A DNA stretch of 64,000 nt from Gammaproteobacteria bacterium Milos-ODIII6 (GTDB lineage Bacteria > Pseudomonadota > Gammaproteobacteria > Chromatiales > Chromatiaceae), in NCBI GenBank assembly GCA_029228645.1, contig JAPTHR010000012.1, positions 40,324 through 104,323 on the forward strand, in the 5' to 3' direction. Within the stretch, counting starts at the first letter, position 1. Every line of letters begins with the position of its first letter. Both the position numbers and the translations under genes were made by a program. Below are positions 38,368 through 47,872 of this stretch, one piece after another. The notes below the pieces were generated by a model. The model saw only the letters and a program-made list of their open reading frames with translations. It searched no databases and had not been told where the DNA came from.

Positions 38368-39012
38368 CTACTGAATGTTGTCGCTGCGCTCTTCCCGGAC
38401 ACGCTCTGCGAGGAAATCGGCCAGATCGGTCAAATCTTTATTGGCCAGCCCCCTGCCGCTCTTGTAACGGCGGTCGACCACCAGCGCGGGCACGCCGCGC
38501 ACGCCATAACGGCGCATCAGCACCGCGGCCTGATTGGTTTTGGCGACCACGGCGAAAGACTTCATCGCCTTGCGGAACTTGTCCATGTCGACGCCCTGGC
38601 TCTGCAGAAACTCGTCCACCGCATCGCGGGTCTTGAGCCTATTCCGCTTGACGTGCATCTCGGTGAAGAAGGCTTCGTGCAATCGCTCGAGTTCGCCGAT
38701 CGCCTGCAAAGCGTAAAAAACCTTGGCATGCAGGTTGGCGCTGCCACCGAACATGGCCGGCACCTGCACGAACTCGATGTCGTCCTGCTTGGTCTCGAGC
38801 CACCGCTTCACGAAGGGTTCGAAGTGATAACAATGCGGGCAGCTCCACATGAAGAATTCCGTCACCTCGATTGGCTCTCCCGGCTTACCCGGGTCCGGCT
38901 CGGGCAGCAGGAGCTCGAAGTGGACGTTCTCTTCAAACGTCTTCTGCTCCGCCAGCGCGGGCGCAACCATCAGACTGACAGCGAAGAAAAGGCCTATCAG
39001 GTACTTAGTCAT
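38368..39012 (-). CDS. dsbA: Thiol:disulfide interchange protein DsbA
   Basis: Periplasmic oxidase that introduces disulfide bonds. The signal peptide is MTKYLIGLFFAVSLMVAPALA, mature from about residue 22. The active site MWSCPHCYHFEPF (about 53-65) gives the CPHC pair typical of DsbA, and GVRGVPALVV supplies the cis-Pro loop. The second of two adjacent ATGs is chosen for its spacing from GGAG. It is 149 bases downstream of the cytochrome c4 gene; both act in the periplasm. Confidence 0.93.
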   Translation of the reverse strand: MTKYLIGLFFAVSLMVAPALAEQKTFEENVHFELLLPEPDPGKPGEPIEVTEFFMWSCPHCYHFEPFVKRWLETKQDDIEFVQVPAMFGGSANLHAKVFYALQAIGELERLHEAFFTEMHVKRNRLKTRDAVDEFLQSQGVDMDKFRKAMKSFAVVAKTNQAAVLMRRYGVRGVPALVVDRRYKSGRGLANKDLTDLADFLAERVREERSDNIQ

Positions 39013-39161
39013 CATTTCTCCAGAAAAGGTAAGTCACGTGGCTTTGGAACGCTGAGCGCGCCTACGGTTCCAAGGCTTGCACAACGCTCTCGGGTTCGCC
39101 AGCATAAACGAGAAAAGGCGACCGAAGCCGCCTTTTGCATTCCACCGAATCCGAGCTGGAG

Positions 39162-39764
39162 TCAGTGCAGTCCCTGCACGTACTGCGAGACCGCATCGAT
39201 CTCCGCATCGCTCATCCGGGCCGCGACGCCGCGCATCATGTTGCCGGCGTCATTGGCGCGCTCGCCCTTGCGGAACATCTTCAACTGCAGGGCGATGTAT
39301 TCGGCGTGCTGCCCCGACAGGCTCGGGAACTGCGCCTGGGGATTGCCGGATCCATTGGGGCCATGACAGGCCGAGCAGGCCGCCACGCCCGAGGAAGCGT
39401 TTCCGGCACGGTATATGGACTGGCCGACTTCGAGCTGGTCCTCAGCCGTGGTGCCCACCTGCACGGGTTGGCCCGCGAAATAGGCGGCCAGGTCATCGAT
39501 GTCCTGCTCGCTCAGCGGCAGAACCATCGCATTCATGGTGGCGTTCACGCGCTTGCCGCTCTTGTAATCACGCAATTGCTTGGCGATATAGCTCTCGTGC
39601 TGTCCGGCCAGCTTGGGGAAACCCGGCGAGGGGCTGTTGCCGTCGGTACCGTGACAGGCGGCGCAGGAGGCCGACTTCGCCTTTCCGACCGCGGCATCGC
39701 CGGCCACGGCCGGGAGGGCGATCACGAGGGAAGCAAGCGAAACGGCGAAAATAATTTTCTTCAT
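39162..39764 (-). CDS. Dihaem cytochrome c4
   Basis: A 200 aa periplasmic electron carrier. After a signal peptide (KIIFAVSLASLVIALPAVAGDAA) there are two c-type haem sites, CAACH (about 34-38) and CSACH (about 131-135), each in a similar half: GKAKSASCAACHGTDGNSPSPGFPKLAGQHESYI and AGNASSGVAACSACHGPNGSGNPQAQFPSLSGQHAEYI, with axial Met in the following region (NAMVLPLS and GNMMRGVAA). This internal duplication is the c4 hallmark. A good promoter precedes it at 39820-39849. Confidence 0.95.
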   Translation of the reverse strand: MKKIIFAVSLASLVIALPAVAGDAAVGKAKSASCAACHGTDGNSPSPGFPKLAGQHESYIAKQLRDYKSGKRVNATMNAMVLPLSEQDIDDLAAYFAGQPVQVGTTAEDQLEVGQSIYRAGNASSGVAACSACHGPNGSGNPQAQFPSLSGQHAEYIALQLKMFRKGERANDAGNMMRGVAARMSDAEIDAVSQYVQGLH

Positions 39765-39819
39765 GGCGCTAATCCAACAAGTTCGTAGAGCTGATCGTTA
39801 ATCCGAATCCGGCGGGCAG

Positions 39820-39849
39820 ATTATAAGGAAACTCTGATTAAGATGACAA
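39820..39849 (-). promoter_or_regulatory. sigma70 promoter for cytochrome c4
   Basis: On the minus strand TTGTCA (39844-39849) and a perfect TATAAT (39820-39825) are 18 bases apart, about 55 bases before the cytochrome start. It sits in a short AT-rich stretch next to the MITE-like element. Confidence 0.75.
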
Positions 39850-39890
39850 AAAATAATTTATCCGGGCATTGGAGGCCCGATCGACCGGGC

Positions 39891-40123
39891 TAGCAGTCTG
39901 TCGGACTTATCCGTTTGAAGCGAAAATTCGCGGGAGCGAATCAAATGAGATTATCGGATGAGGAGAATAGTGGACCTATTTGACGAGTCCGATAAGGTCA
40001 GTTGATCGCTATCCGCGGATTTATGAAACACATCCTTGTGTTTCACCGCTACGCGGCTTGCGTGAAAACCTTTTCCTGAAAGGTTTTTGCAGCCAAACAG
40101 CGTTAAGTCCGACAGACTGCTAG
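39891..40123. repeat. MITE-like element, copy 1, with perfect 20-bp terminal inverted repeats
   Basis: CTAGCAGTCTGTCGGACTTA at 39891-39910 is exactly inverted at 40104-40123. The 233-base interior is non-coding and rich in small hairpins. CTAG at both outer ends may be a 4-bp target duplication or part of the repeat. A related 167-base element lies at 43339-43505 in the opposite orientation, with about 35 of 42 bases shared in one interior block (39964-40005 here). No transposase is inside, so it would be mobilised in trans. Confidence 0.85.
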
Positions 40124-40428
40124 CGCAGCGTGGCGATGTAGGCGGCCACGTTCTCCATGTCCGTCTCGGTCAAGCCGGCGACCATCGCCTTCATCGTGGC
40201 GTTCTCTCTGCGGCCAGCCTTGAAGGCCCGTAACTGCTCCACGACGTAGCCCGCATCTCTGCCGGCCAGTTGCGGGTAACCGAGCGCCGTATTCCCCATA
40301 CCGGCAACACCATGACAGCCTGCGCAGACAGCGTACCTCGCCTTGCCGGCAACCGGATCGGCGGCCAGGACCGGCAACGACAGGATCAACGCGGCGCTGA
40401 TCAGGAACATGGATACCTTTCGCTTCAT
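40120..40428 (-). CDS. Monohaem c-type cytochrome (half-c4-like)
   Basis: A 102 aa periplasmic cytochrome c. A signal peptide (MKRKVSMFLISAALILSLPVLAA) is followed by the haem site CAGCH (about residues 36-40) in GKARYAVCAGCHGVAGMG, GYPQLAGRDAGYV, and axial Met in NATMKAMVAGLTE. It resembles one half of the neighbouring cytochrome c4 (also GYP/GFP-K/QLAG and NATM segments), suggesting a duplication. The ATG at 40428 fits GAGGG spacing. Its TAG stop is formed by the CTAG end of the MITE, so the original C-terminus may have been altered by that insertion. Confidence 0.9.
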   Translation of the reverse strand: MKRKVSMFLISAALILSLPVLAADPVAGKARYAVCAGCHGVAGMGNTALGYPQLAGRDAGYVVEQLRAFKAGRRENATMKAMVAGLTETDMENVAAYIATLR

Positions 40429-40498
40429 AAACATCCCTCGGGTAAATGACCGGTTCCGGCGTCACAGATTGAGGCTCATGACTCTATTAAAGGCTTAC

Positions 40499-40954
40499 TT
40501 ACGGCCGATGGGTAAAGAAATGATCTTCCAGCAGGTAACGCCGCGGCCCATCCCGCATCATCAGGGCCGCCCGCCAATGCATTATCCTTTGACTGCACAC
40601 CGGGATGATAGTTTCTCCTTCCCAGGCACCGCCCCCGGTTGGACGCAGGGAGACCCGATTCAGGCCCATGTCCATGTTCAGCCCGGTGATATCCAGGTGC
40701 GAGACCTGCATATCCGGGCCACTCAGTTTCAACTGAACCCGCACCGTCTGCATCAGTGGAACAGGCTGCGGAGAAATCGCAATCGCCACCTCTCCCCCCT
40801 GCGGCAGCTCGTGCACACAGAGACCCTCCCCGATATCGCAGGGTGTTCCCTCATTGAGTGCCGTCAATTCGCGGCTTTCCTGCCAATGACGCGCCCCGAA
40901 ATACCCGCCCGCGGCAAGCGCCAGCAAGACGATAGTCAGTAACAGGGAACGCAT
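40499..40954 (-). CDS. Hypothetical membrane-anchored periplasmic protein (FixH/YtkA-like beta domain?)
   Basis: A 151 aa protein with an N-terminal membrane anchor (LLLTIVLLALAAGGYFGA) and a periplasmic domain. A Cys pair is visible (TPCDIGEGLCVHELP, about residues 38-47). VQLKLSGPDMQVSHLDITGLNMDMGLNRVSLRPTGGGAWEGETIIPVC resembles the beta-sandwich of YtkA/FixH-like proteins, which handle metals or aid cytochrome assembly. It is 70 bases upstream of the small cytochrome gene in the same direction. The family call is tentative. Confidence 0.6.
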   Translation of the reverse strand: MRSLLLTIVLLALAAGGYFGARHWQESRELTALNEGTPCDIGEGLCVHELPQGGEVAIAISPQPVPLMQTVRVQLKLSGPDMQVSHLDITGLNMDMGLNRVSLRPTGGGAWEGETIIPVCSQRIMHWRAALMMRDGPRRYLLEDHFFTHRP

Positions 40955-41097
40955 TCGATCGACCTCCGGGCATCTGGATCACGCATATTCTCAGCCACCC
41001 TTGGGCAGGTCAAACCGGTCTCCGCCAACGGGGCAAACCAAGCTCATCCGCCCCGGCGGCGCTGCAAAGCGGCTGCCTGCGGCGATCCGGATGGCAA

Positions 41098-41814
41098 TCA
41101 GGCGACCAACCCCGAACGCTCGGACTCGGTCAGTTCGCGCCACTCTCCCGGGGCAAGCCCGGGGTCGAGAAAGAGACCTCCCACTGCCTCGCGATGCAGC
41201 GCCTCGACGTGGTTCCCCAGCGCAGCGAACATCCGTCTGACCTGATGATAGCGCCCCTCCTGGAGGGTCACGCGCGCCTGCCGTTCGCCCACCCTCTCGA
41301 GCCCGGCCGGCCGGGTGGGCCGCTCTTCATTGCGCAATGACATGCCCCCGGCGAACCGCTCTTCGGCCGCCTCCGACAAGGGCTCCGCGAGCGTCGCGAG
41401 GTAACGCTTGGGACAGGCGTGGCGCGGCGAGGTGATCCGGTGCGACCAGGCGCCATCGTCGCTCAGCAACAGCAGGCCGGTGGTTTCCTTATCCAGGCGT
41501 CCCACGATGTGAACCCGCCTTGCCAGGCGGTCCGGGAGGAGTTCCAGCACTGTCGCATACCGGTCATCACGTCTTGCGCAGACCAGCCCGGCCGGCTTGT
41601 GCAGCATGAGATACACCTTGCCCGGCTTTTCCAGGAGCTGCTCCCGCCAGTAGATGTCGGCACCTGCGGCCACCCGCCGCCCCGGATCGCGGACGATTTC
41701 CTCGCCCACCCGGACCCGTTGCTTGCGGATCTCGATCCCCGCCTGCTTGCGGGAAAGGCCGGTCGCGTGAGCCAGCAGGCGGTCGAGCCGCTCGATTGAT
41801 TTGCTCTTGTTCAT
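41098..41814 (-). CDS. rsuA: Ribosomal small-subunit pseudouridine synthase (RsuA-like)
   Basis: A 238 aa pseudouridine synthase of the RsuA/RluE group, modifying rRNA (U516 of 16S rRNA for RsuA). The N-terminal S4 domain (ERLDRLLAHATGLSRKQAGIEIRKQRVRVG, residues 8-37) is followed by the catalytic IVGRLDKETTGLLLLSDDG (about 99-117) with the active Asp, and KRYLATLAEPLSE. ARVTLQEGRYHQVRRMFAALGNHV completes the family pattern. Its flanks carry no operon partner. Confidence 0.92.
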   Translation of the reverse strand: MNKSKSIERLDRLLAHATGLSRKQAGIEIRKQRVRVGEEIVRDPGRRVAAGADIYWREQLLEKPGKVYLMLHKPAGLVCARRDDRYATVLELLPDRLARRVHIVGRLDKETTGLLLLSDDGAWSHRITSPRHACPKRYLATLAEPLSEAAEERFAGGMSLRNEERPTRPAGLERVGERQARVTLQEGRYHQVRRMFAALGNHVEALHREAVGGLFLDPGLAPGEWRELTESERSGLVA

Positions 41815-41866
41815 CGCGGAGAGGATATCGCCTTACGCGTACCTGGAAGTCCCCTAAAATGACCGC

Positions 41867-42217
41867 ATGAAATTCTCAGCCCTCGCCATCGGACAACGTT
41901 TTCGCTTCCAGGGAGGCGAGTACACCAAGACATCGCCATTGATGGCGGAGGCCTGTGCGGGCGGGGAGCGGCGCTTGCTGCCCCGTTCAGCTGAGGTCGC
42001 CCCGCTGGATAATTCAGCCGCTGCAAGCGGGGAGTTGCCCACCCCGCCATCCGAGGTCCCGCTGGAACAGCTCGACCGGGTCATGCAGCAACTTGCCGGC
42101 GAGCTCAATGAAATCATCGCGGAGAGCGGCCTGAATGCGGCGCAGAGCAGCGAACTCGCGCGCCTTTTGCAGGCGGCCTTCGTGCGTGCCCGCCAAGCCC
42201 TGCAACTGCCCACCTGA
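41867..42217 (+). CDS. Hypothetical protein
   Basis: A 116 aa protein. The N-terminus KFSALAIGQRFRFQGGEYTKTSPLMAEACAGGERRLLPRSAEV resembles a small beta-rich module of unknown function seen in other proteobacterial hypothetical proteins. The rest is a Pro-rich linker and a helical C-terminus (LEQLDRVMQQLAGELNEIIAESGLNAAQSSELARLLQAAF). No signal peptide. Head-to-head with rsuA. Confidence 0.6.
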   Translation: MKFSALAIGQRFRFQGGEYTKTSPLMAEACAGGERRLLPRSAEVAPLDNSAAASGELPTPPSEVPLEQLDRVMQQLAGELNEIIAESGLNAAQSSELARLLQAAFVRARQALQLPT

Positions 42218-42365
42218 TTTTATCGTTCGGGGTGACGGCCCGAGCTCCCTGCCCCCCCCCCGAGCCAGGCACTGTCCGGGATCGACCGGTCGCCACCGGC
42301 TTCTGCTGCCAGGCTCATCGAGACGCAAGCGAAACCCTCACAGACCCGCGCCAAGCCTGGCGCCA

Positions 42366-42821
42366 TCAGGACGCGTTCAGGACCTCGTGCTTGGCCCGAA
42401 TGAACTCGCGGTGCGGCATGTGCAGCAAATCGGCGAGACGGCGCACCAGATGCTCCTCGTAATGGTGGACCCGCCCATCCGCACAGGCCACCTGCCAAAG
42501 TCCCTTGAGGAGTTCGTATTTGCGCGGCGGCGCAAAATGGGAATTGATCAGATCGACCTGCGCATGCAGCGAGGCGTTGGTGCGCGCCTCCTTCTCGGCC
42601 ATCTCCAGGAGTTCCAGCAACTCACTGTCATCCAGTTTCCAATGCCTGCGGAGTTCCAGGCGCAGCCGATCGACTTCCGCCTCATCCAACTGATGATCGG
42701 ACTTGGCCACCTCGAAGAGAAGCACCGCGGACGCAAGATGCAGTGCACGCTCGTCTGTTTTCTCCTCCTCCGGATCCACCGTCGAGAGCAGTTGTCCGAT
42801 TTTTTCCAGCAGGCTGATCAC
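42366..42821 (-). CDS. TerB-like domain protein
   Basis: A 151 aa all-helical acidic protein similar to the TerB/DjlA N-terminal fold (tellurite-resistance TerB family). Two repeats of the type [27 protein letters not shown] and [26 protein letters not shown], each with the D-G/H-x-x-x-xxE acidic metal-binding pattern, are diagnostic. The GTG start at 42821 overlaps the CDGSH-gene stop (GTGA), so it is translated with it; the longer frame to 42995 would cover most of that gene. Function unknown. Confidence 0.8.
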   Translation of the reverse strand: MISLLEKIGQLLSTVDPEEEKTDERALHLASAVLLFEVAKSDHQLDEAEVDRLRLELRRHWKLDDSELLELLEMAEKEARTNASLHAQVDLINSHFAPPRKYELLKGLWQVACADGRVHHYEEHLVRRLADLLHMPHREFIRAKHEVLNAS

Positions 42822-43063
42822 TTCTCGATGCCGGTGTGACTGCCATCGCAGTAAGGCGGCGTGCTGGTCCGCTTGCAACAGCACAGCGCGCGCTTGCCGC
42901 CCTTCTCCTCCACAAACGCGAGTGGCTCGATGCCAGTACCCTGATGCGAGCCGTCGCAGAAAGGTTGCGTCTTGGCACGACCGCAGGCACACCACCAGTA
43001 CTCCTTGCCACTTTCGAGTTCCAGGATGCAGGGCTTTTTTTCGGCAATCCGGGGTTCATCCAT
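42818..43063 (-). CDS. CDGSH iron-sulfur domain protein (two CDGSH motifs)
   Basis: An 81 aa protein with two iron-sulfur CDGSH motifs: [16 protein letters not shown] (about 25-40) and [16 protein letters not shown] (about 61-76), each giving three Cys and one His for a [2Fe-2S] cluster. The C-terminal half also begins [11 protein letters not shown]. Bacterial twin-CDGSH proteins are small soluble redox or cluster-transfer proteins of unclear role. It forms a two-gene translationally coupled unit with the TerB-like gene. Confidence 0.92.
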   Translation of the reverse strand: MDEPRIAEKKPCILELESGKEYWWCACGRAKTQPFCDGSHQGTGIEPLAFVEEKGGKRALCCCKRTSTPPYCDGSHTGIEK

Positions 43064-43164
43064 CGCTTATTCCTCATTCCCACTCGGGTTAATTGATTCG
43101 GGTCAAATCCAGTCTACCCTCGCAAGGTTAGCCTGACTCGCCAATCTCGAACAGGAGGCATGTC

Positions 43165-43296
43165 ATGGAACTTTGGGCGGAACTTTTCAGCGACTGGGTG
43201 GGTATCCTTTCGTTCGGCGTAATCGCTTTCGTTCTGGTCATCGGCGAGTTCTACATCTGGTACTTCCTCAGCAAGTCTGCTGACCCCAAGGAGTGA
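43165..43296 (+). CDS. Small single-pass membrane protein (DUF3149-like)
   Basis: A 43-residue reading frame beginning MELWAELFSDWVGILSFG, with one membrane helix (about residues 13-34, GILSFGVIAFVLVIGEFYIWYF) and a short charged tail ending in KSADPKE. A textbook ribosome-binding site, AGGAGG (43154-43159), precedes the ATG. Length and the LFSDWVGILSFGVIAFVLVI pattern fit the small DUF3149 membrane-protein family; function is unknown. Its neighbour downstream is the second MITE-like element. Confidence 0.75.
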   Translation: MELWAELFSDWVGILSFGVIAFVLVIGEFYIWYFLSKSADPKE

Positions 43297-43338
43297 CCTG
43301 CTGCCTTACTGCAAGACCGCTGGCATCCGGACCGGACG

Positions 43339-43505
43339 CTAGGAGTCTGCGCGGCAGAAATCAATCTGCTGCAAAAGCGCCATGAATCATCATCTCAGCT
43401 TATCCAACTCGTTAAATAGGCCCACTATTCGTCTCGTTCGATAAACTGACCTGATAATCCCTATCGCCTTTTCGCTTCGATCGTTTCTACCGCGCAGACT
43501 CCTAG
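43339..43505. repeat. MITE-like element, copy 2
   Basis: CTAGGAGTCTGCGCGG (43339-43354) is exactly inverted at 43490-43505, and the match continues past one mismatch (CAGAAA/TAGAAA). The minus-strand interior is homologous to copy 1 (block about 43391-43433), showing a family with diverged ends. It has no coding capacity and ends 6 bases before the stop of the amidotransferase gene, again at the 3' end of a minus-strand gene. Confidence 0.8.
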
Positions 43506-43511
43506 GCCGGG

Positions 43512-44249
43512 TCAGCGCCGATAACGGTCGACAAATCGTTTCAGGATCGCCTGGGCGTGCGGCGTCTGAGCGCCATCCAGCGACTGGATGAGCGCATCCG
43601 CTTCGTGCGGCTGGAAATAGCCATGGTGCCGGTACACCTGGATGCGCGTACCAAACCCCTCGGCATCGCCTTCCGGGTGGAACTGGGTGGCGTAAACGTT
43701 CCTGCCGACCCGGAACATCTGCACCGGACAGGCCTCGCCGGTCATCAACAGCACGGCTCCCGGCGGCAATTCATCGCAGGCCTCCTTGTGGCCCAGCAGC
43801 ACCTGGATGACGTCCGGCAGCCCGCTGAGCAGGGGATCCTCGCGCCCTTCCGCAGTGATCTGCAACGATACGCATCCCACCGCCTCGCCGTACTTCCTCG
43901 AGATCGGGGCCCCCAGGAAGGAACCGAGCAGCCCGTTCCCCGAACAGGCCCCGAGGAAAGGGAAATCCTGATCGACAATCTGCTCGAACAGTCGCGAGAA
44001 ACCTGCCTCGATTTTCAGCTGTACGGCGCTTTTGTCCTCCGCTGGGGTGCTGATGTCGAACGGGCTCCCGCCCACGATCAGTGCGCTGTAGTCGAGCAGA
44101 TTCAGCGCTGCAGGGACACCGCTGGTCTCGATGCGCAGGCGGACCGAGTCTTGCTCACTCAAGCCACCGTAGCGAAGGATCGCCCGGTACTCGTTGTCAG
44201 AGGTTTCGTCCTCCGGACGCAACTGCATGATCAGCAGCGGCTTCGGCAT
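43512..44249 (-). CDS. Class I glutamine amidotransferase-like protein
   Basis: A 245 aa stand-alone GATase1 domain, like the GMP-synthase glutaminase part. The nucleophile is in FPFLGACSGNGLLGSFLG (Cys about 98) and the His-Glu of the triad in ATQFHPEGDAEGF (about 190). Unlike synthase subunits it has no partner domain or neighbour; such proteins are sometimes amidotransferases or peptidases acting on small molecules. Substrate unknown. Its last bases lie next to the second MITE-like element. Confidence 0.88.
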   Translation of the reverse strand: MPKPLLIMQLRPEDETSDNEYRAILRYGGLSEQDSVRLRIETSGVPAALNLLDYSALIVGGSPFDISTPAEDKSAVQLKIEAGFSRLFEQIVDQDFPFLGACSGNGLLGSFLGAPISRKYGEAVGCVSLQITAEGREDPLLSGLPDVIQVLLGHKEACDELPPGAVLLMTGEACPVQMFRVGRNVYATQFHPEGDAEGFGTRIQVYRHHGYFQPHEADALIQSLDGAQTPHAQAILKRFVDRYRR

Positions 44250-44405
44250 CGCAGGCTCTCCATTTGGGCAATCTTCAGGACCTTAGCAAACATGGATTGG
44301 CGTTTTCATGCCGGGCTTCAGCAACCGGCATAGGGTTACTCCCGGGCTGGCAGAGGATTGCTCAGGCACTAAACTGGTGAAGGTTCTATTCCACCCGGAG
44401 CAAGA

Positions 44406-44891
44406 ATGACCGCTGATACAGCGAATAAAGATAAAAAACGCTTCCTCACTGGCCTACTCCTGCTGATCGCCGCCCTGATAGCCGCTGCCGCCTTCGCCGG
44501 CATGGGCATGTTCATGTACAACATGGGCAAGGACATGTCGACCATGACCCAGGCGGTCAGTCAGATGACCCGCGATGTGCACAGCATGGCGGGTAACATG
44601 AACGGCATGGCGCAGGACATGGTGAAAATGGCCAGCAGCATGGTCGAGGGTCAGGACCGGATGGGCTCCGACTTCGCCCAAGTGGCCGAGGACATGCGCA
44701 GTATGACCACCAGCATGGTTGGCATGAGCAAGGACATGGGCGACCTGGGCCAGCACATCGGCACCATGAACGTGAACATGGCGGCCATGAATCAGGCGAT
44801 GCAGAGAATGAGCGGCGACATGGCCTATATCCGCTACGACATCCACAAGTTCACCGAGCCGGAGAACATCATGCTGCCATTCCTGCGCTGA
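44406..44891 (+). CDS. Methionine-rich membrane-anchored coiled-coil protein, function unknown
   Basis: A 161 aa protein I do not recognise by name. After a short basic N-terminus there is one membrane helix (FLTGLLLLIAALIAAAAFAGMGMFMY, about residues 13-38). From about 38 to 145 it is a predicted continuous helix with Met or other apolar residues repeating every 3-4 positions (MGKDM, SQMTRDVHSMAGNM, AQDMVKMASSM, RSMTTSMVGMSKDM, NVNMAAMNQAM). About 27 of 161 residues are Met. The ending YIRYDIHKFTEPENIMLPF looks like a conserved tail. It could form a periplasmic Met-zipper coil, perhaps binding copper or sensitive to oxidation; this is inference. A GGAG sits before the ATG. Confidence 0.7.
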   Translation: MTADTANKDKKRFLTGLLLLIAALIAAAAFAGMGMFMYNMGKDMSTMTQAVSQMTRDVHSMAGNMNGMAQDMVKMASSMVEGQDRMGSDFAQVAEDMRSMTTSMVGMSKDMGDLGQHIGTMNVNMAAMNQAMQRMSGDMAYIRYDIHKFTEPENIMLPFLR

Positions 44892-44925
44892 CAGCGCGAC
44901 TTGGGAGGCGGGCGGGAAACGCCTG

Positions 44926-45363
44926 CTACTGGTAGGTCCGGCCCTTGTGCTTCAGCCAGCCGCCGACGTGATATCCGTTCGGATCATGATGGGTCCAGTG
45001 GATGACCCCACCCCGGTCGTTCCATTCGTACTCGCCGTAGAACGCCACGCTGTCACCGGTTTTCAGACCGCTGATTCTCGGCGCCAGATCGATATTGTGG
45101 GCCACCAGTACGGTCTGGCCGGCGTCGACTTTCAGGATGAACTTCTGATGCCTGGAACCGTCCAGATCGTCGGGAAGAATCCGGGTGACCACCCCCTCCC
45201 CCTGTACCTGCAGATCGCTCTGCCTGTTCCGGTAGGCGGCCTGCAGGGTCGATTGCGTGCCCTGCGAGGACGGCGCCGTGCCCGGTAAAGACAGCCCGCG
45301 CTCCTCGACATAGCCGTAGACGAGCGCGACAACGACGAAGGCGAGGAGTGCTGCGCGCTTCAT
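44926..45363 (-). CDS. DUF3465 family exported protein
   Basis: A 145 aa protein with an N-terminal hydrophobic signal/anchor (AALLAFVVVALVYGYV) and the DUF3465 domain: VQGEGVVTRILPDDLDGSRHQKFILKV, GQTVLVAHNIDLAPRI, LKTGDSVAFYGEYEWNDRGGVIHWTHHDPNG. The pattern suggests an OB-like beta-barrel; the family has no assigned function. The ATG at 45363 is chosen over a GTG two codons upstream. It converges with the Met-rich gene. Confidence 0.88.
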   Translation of the reverse strand: MKRAALLAFVVVALVYGYVEERGLSLPGTAPSSQGTQSTLQAAYRNRQSDLQVQGEGVVTRILPDDLDGSRHQKFILKVDAGQTVLVAHNIDLAPRISGLKTGDSVAFYGEYEWNDRGGVIHWTHHDPNGYHVGGWLKHKGRTYQ

Positions 45364-45388
45364 GCCCACACCTTACCGCCCGCAACCC

Positions 45389-47411
<2,023 letters not shown>

Positions 47412-47491
47412 CTTAATTACGCCACCGGCTAAAGCCGACGGCTCCAAGTTCCGGCTGAAAGCCGGATCGGTCGGCCCCCGGGCCGACTGTC

Positions 47492-47590
47492 CCCTCCCCA
47501 CTTGTGGGGAGGGCTAGGGTGGGGATATGCATCGTTCATCATCCGAACTCACCCACCATCCCACCCTTCCCCCCAGAAAGGGGGAAGGGG
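47492..47590. repeat. Two-hairpin C/G-rich intergenic repeat (copy 2)
   Basis: CCCTCCCCAC-TT-GTGGGGAGGG (47492-47513) is a perfect 10-bp hairpin, followed by CTAGGGTGGGG and, after an about 40-base linker containing CCACCATCCCACCC, a second hairpin CCCTTCCCCC...GGGGGAAGGG (47564-47589). The same layout lies at 4403-4487. It occupies the large gap between thiC and pcm. The remaining sequence to 47872 (about 280 bases) shows no gene or motif I could identify. Confidence 0.7.
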
Positions 47591-47872
47591 TAAATCGACA
47601 CAGCGGCTACAGCCAGCCGATAGATGGATCCCCCGTCGGGACATTAAATCAACGCGACATCCTGTCGCGATACGGTGGTCGTTTCCAACCCCGGCCCTCC
47701 AGGCCAGACACCAGATGGTATGGCCAAGCAGTTTACTCGGAATTGCTGCACTGGTCGCGCCCGGTTTCGTGGTCTGTCCAGGGGTTGACTCCGGTCGGCG
47801 TCACAAAACTTGCCCCGCTCAGACAATCCTTTTAGGCTATCGCCGGTTTGAACCACGCCCCGGGAGAAAGGT

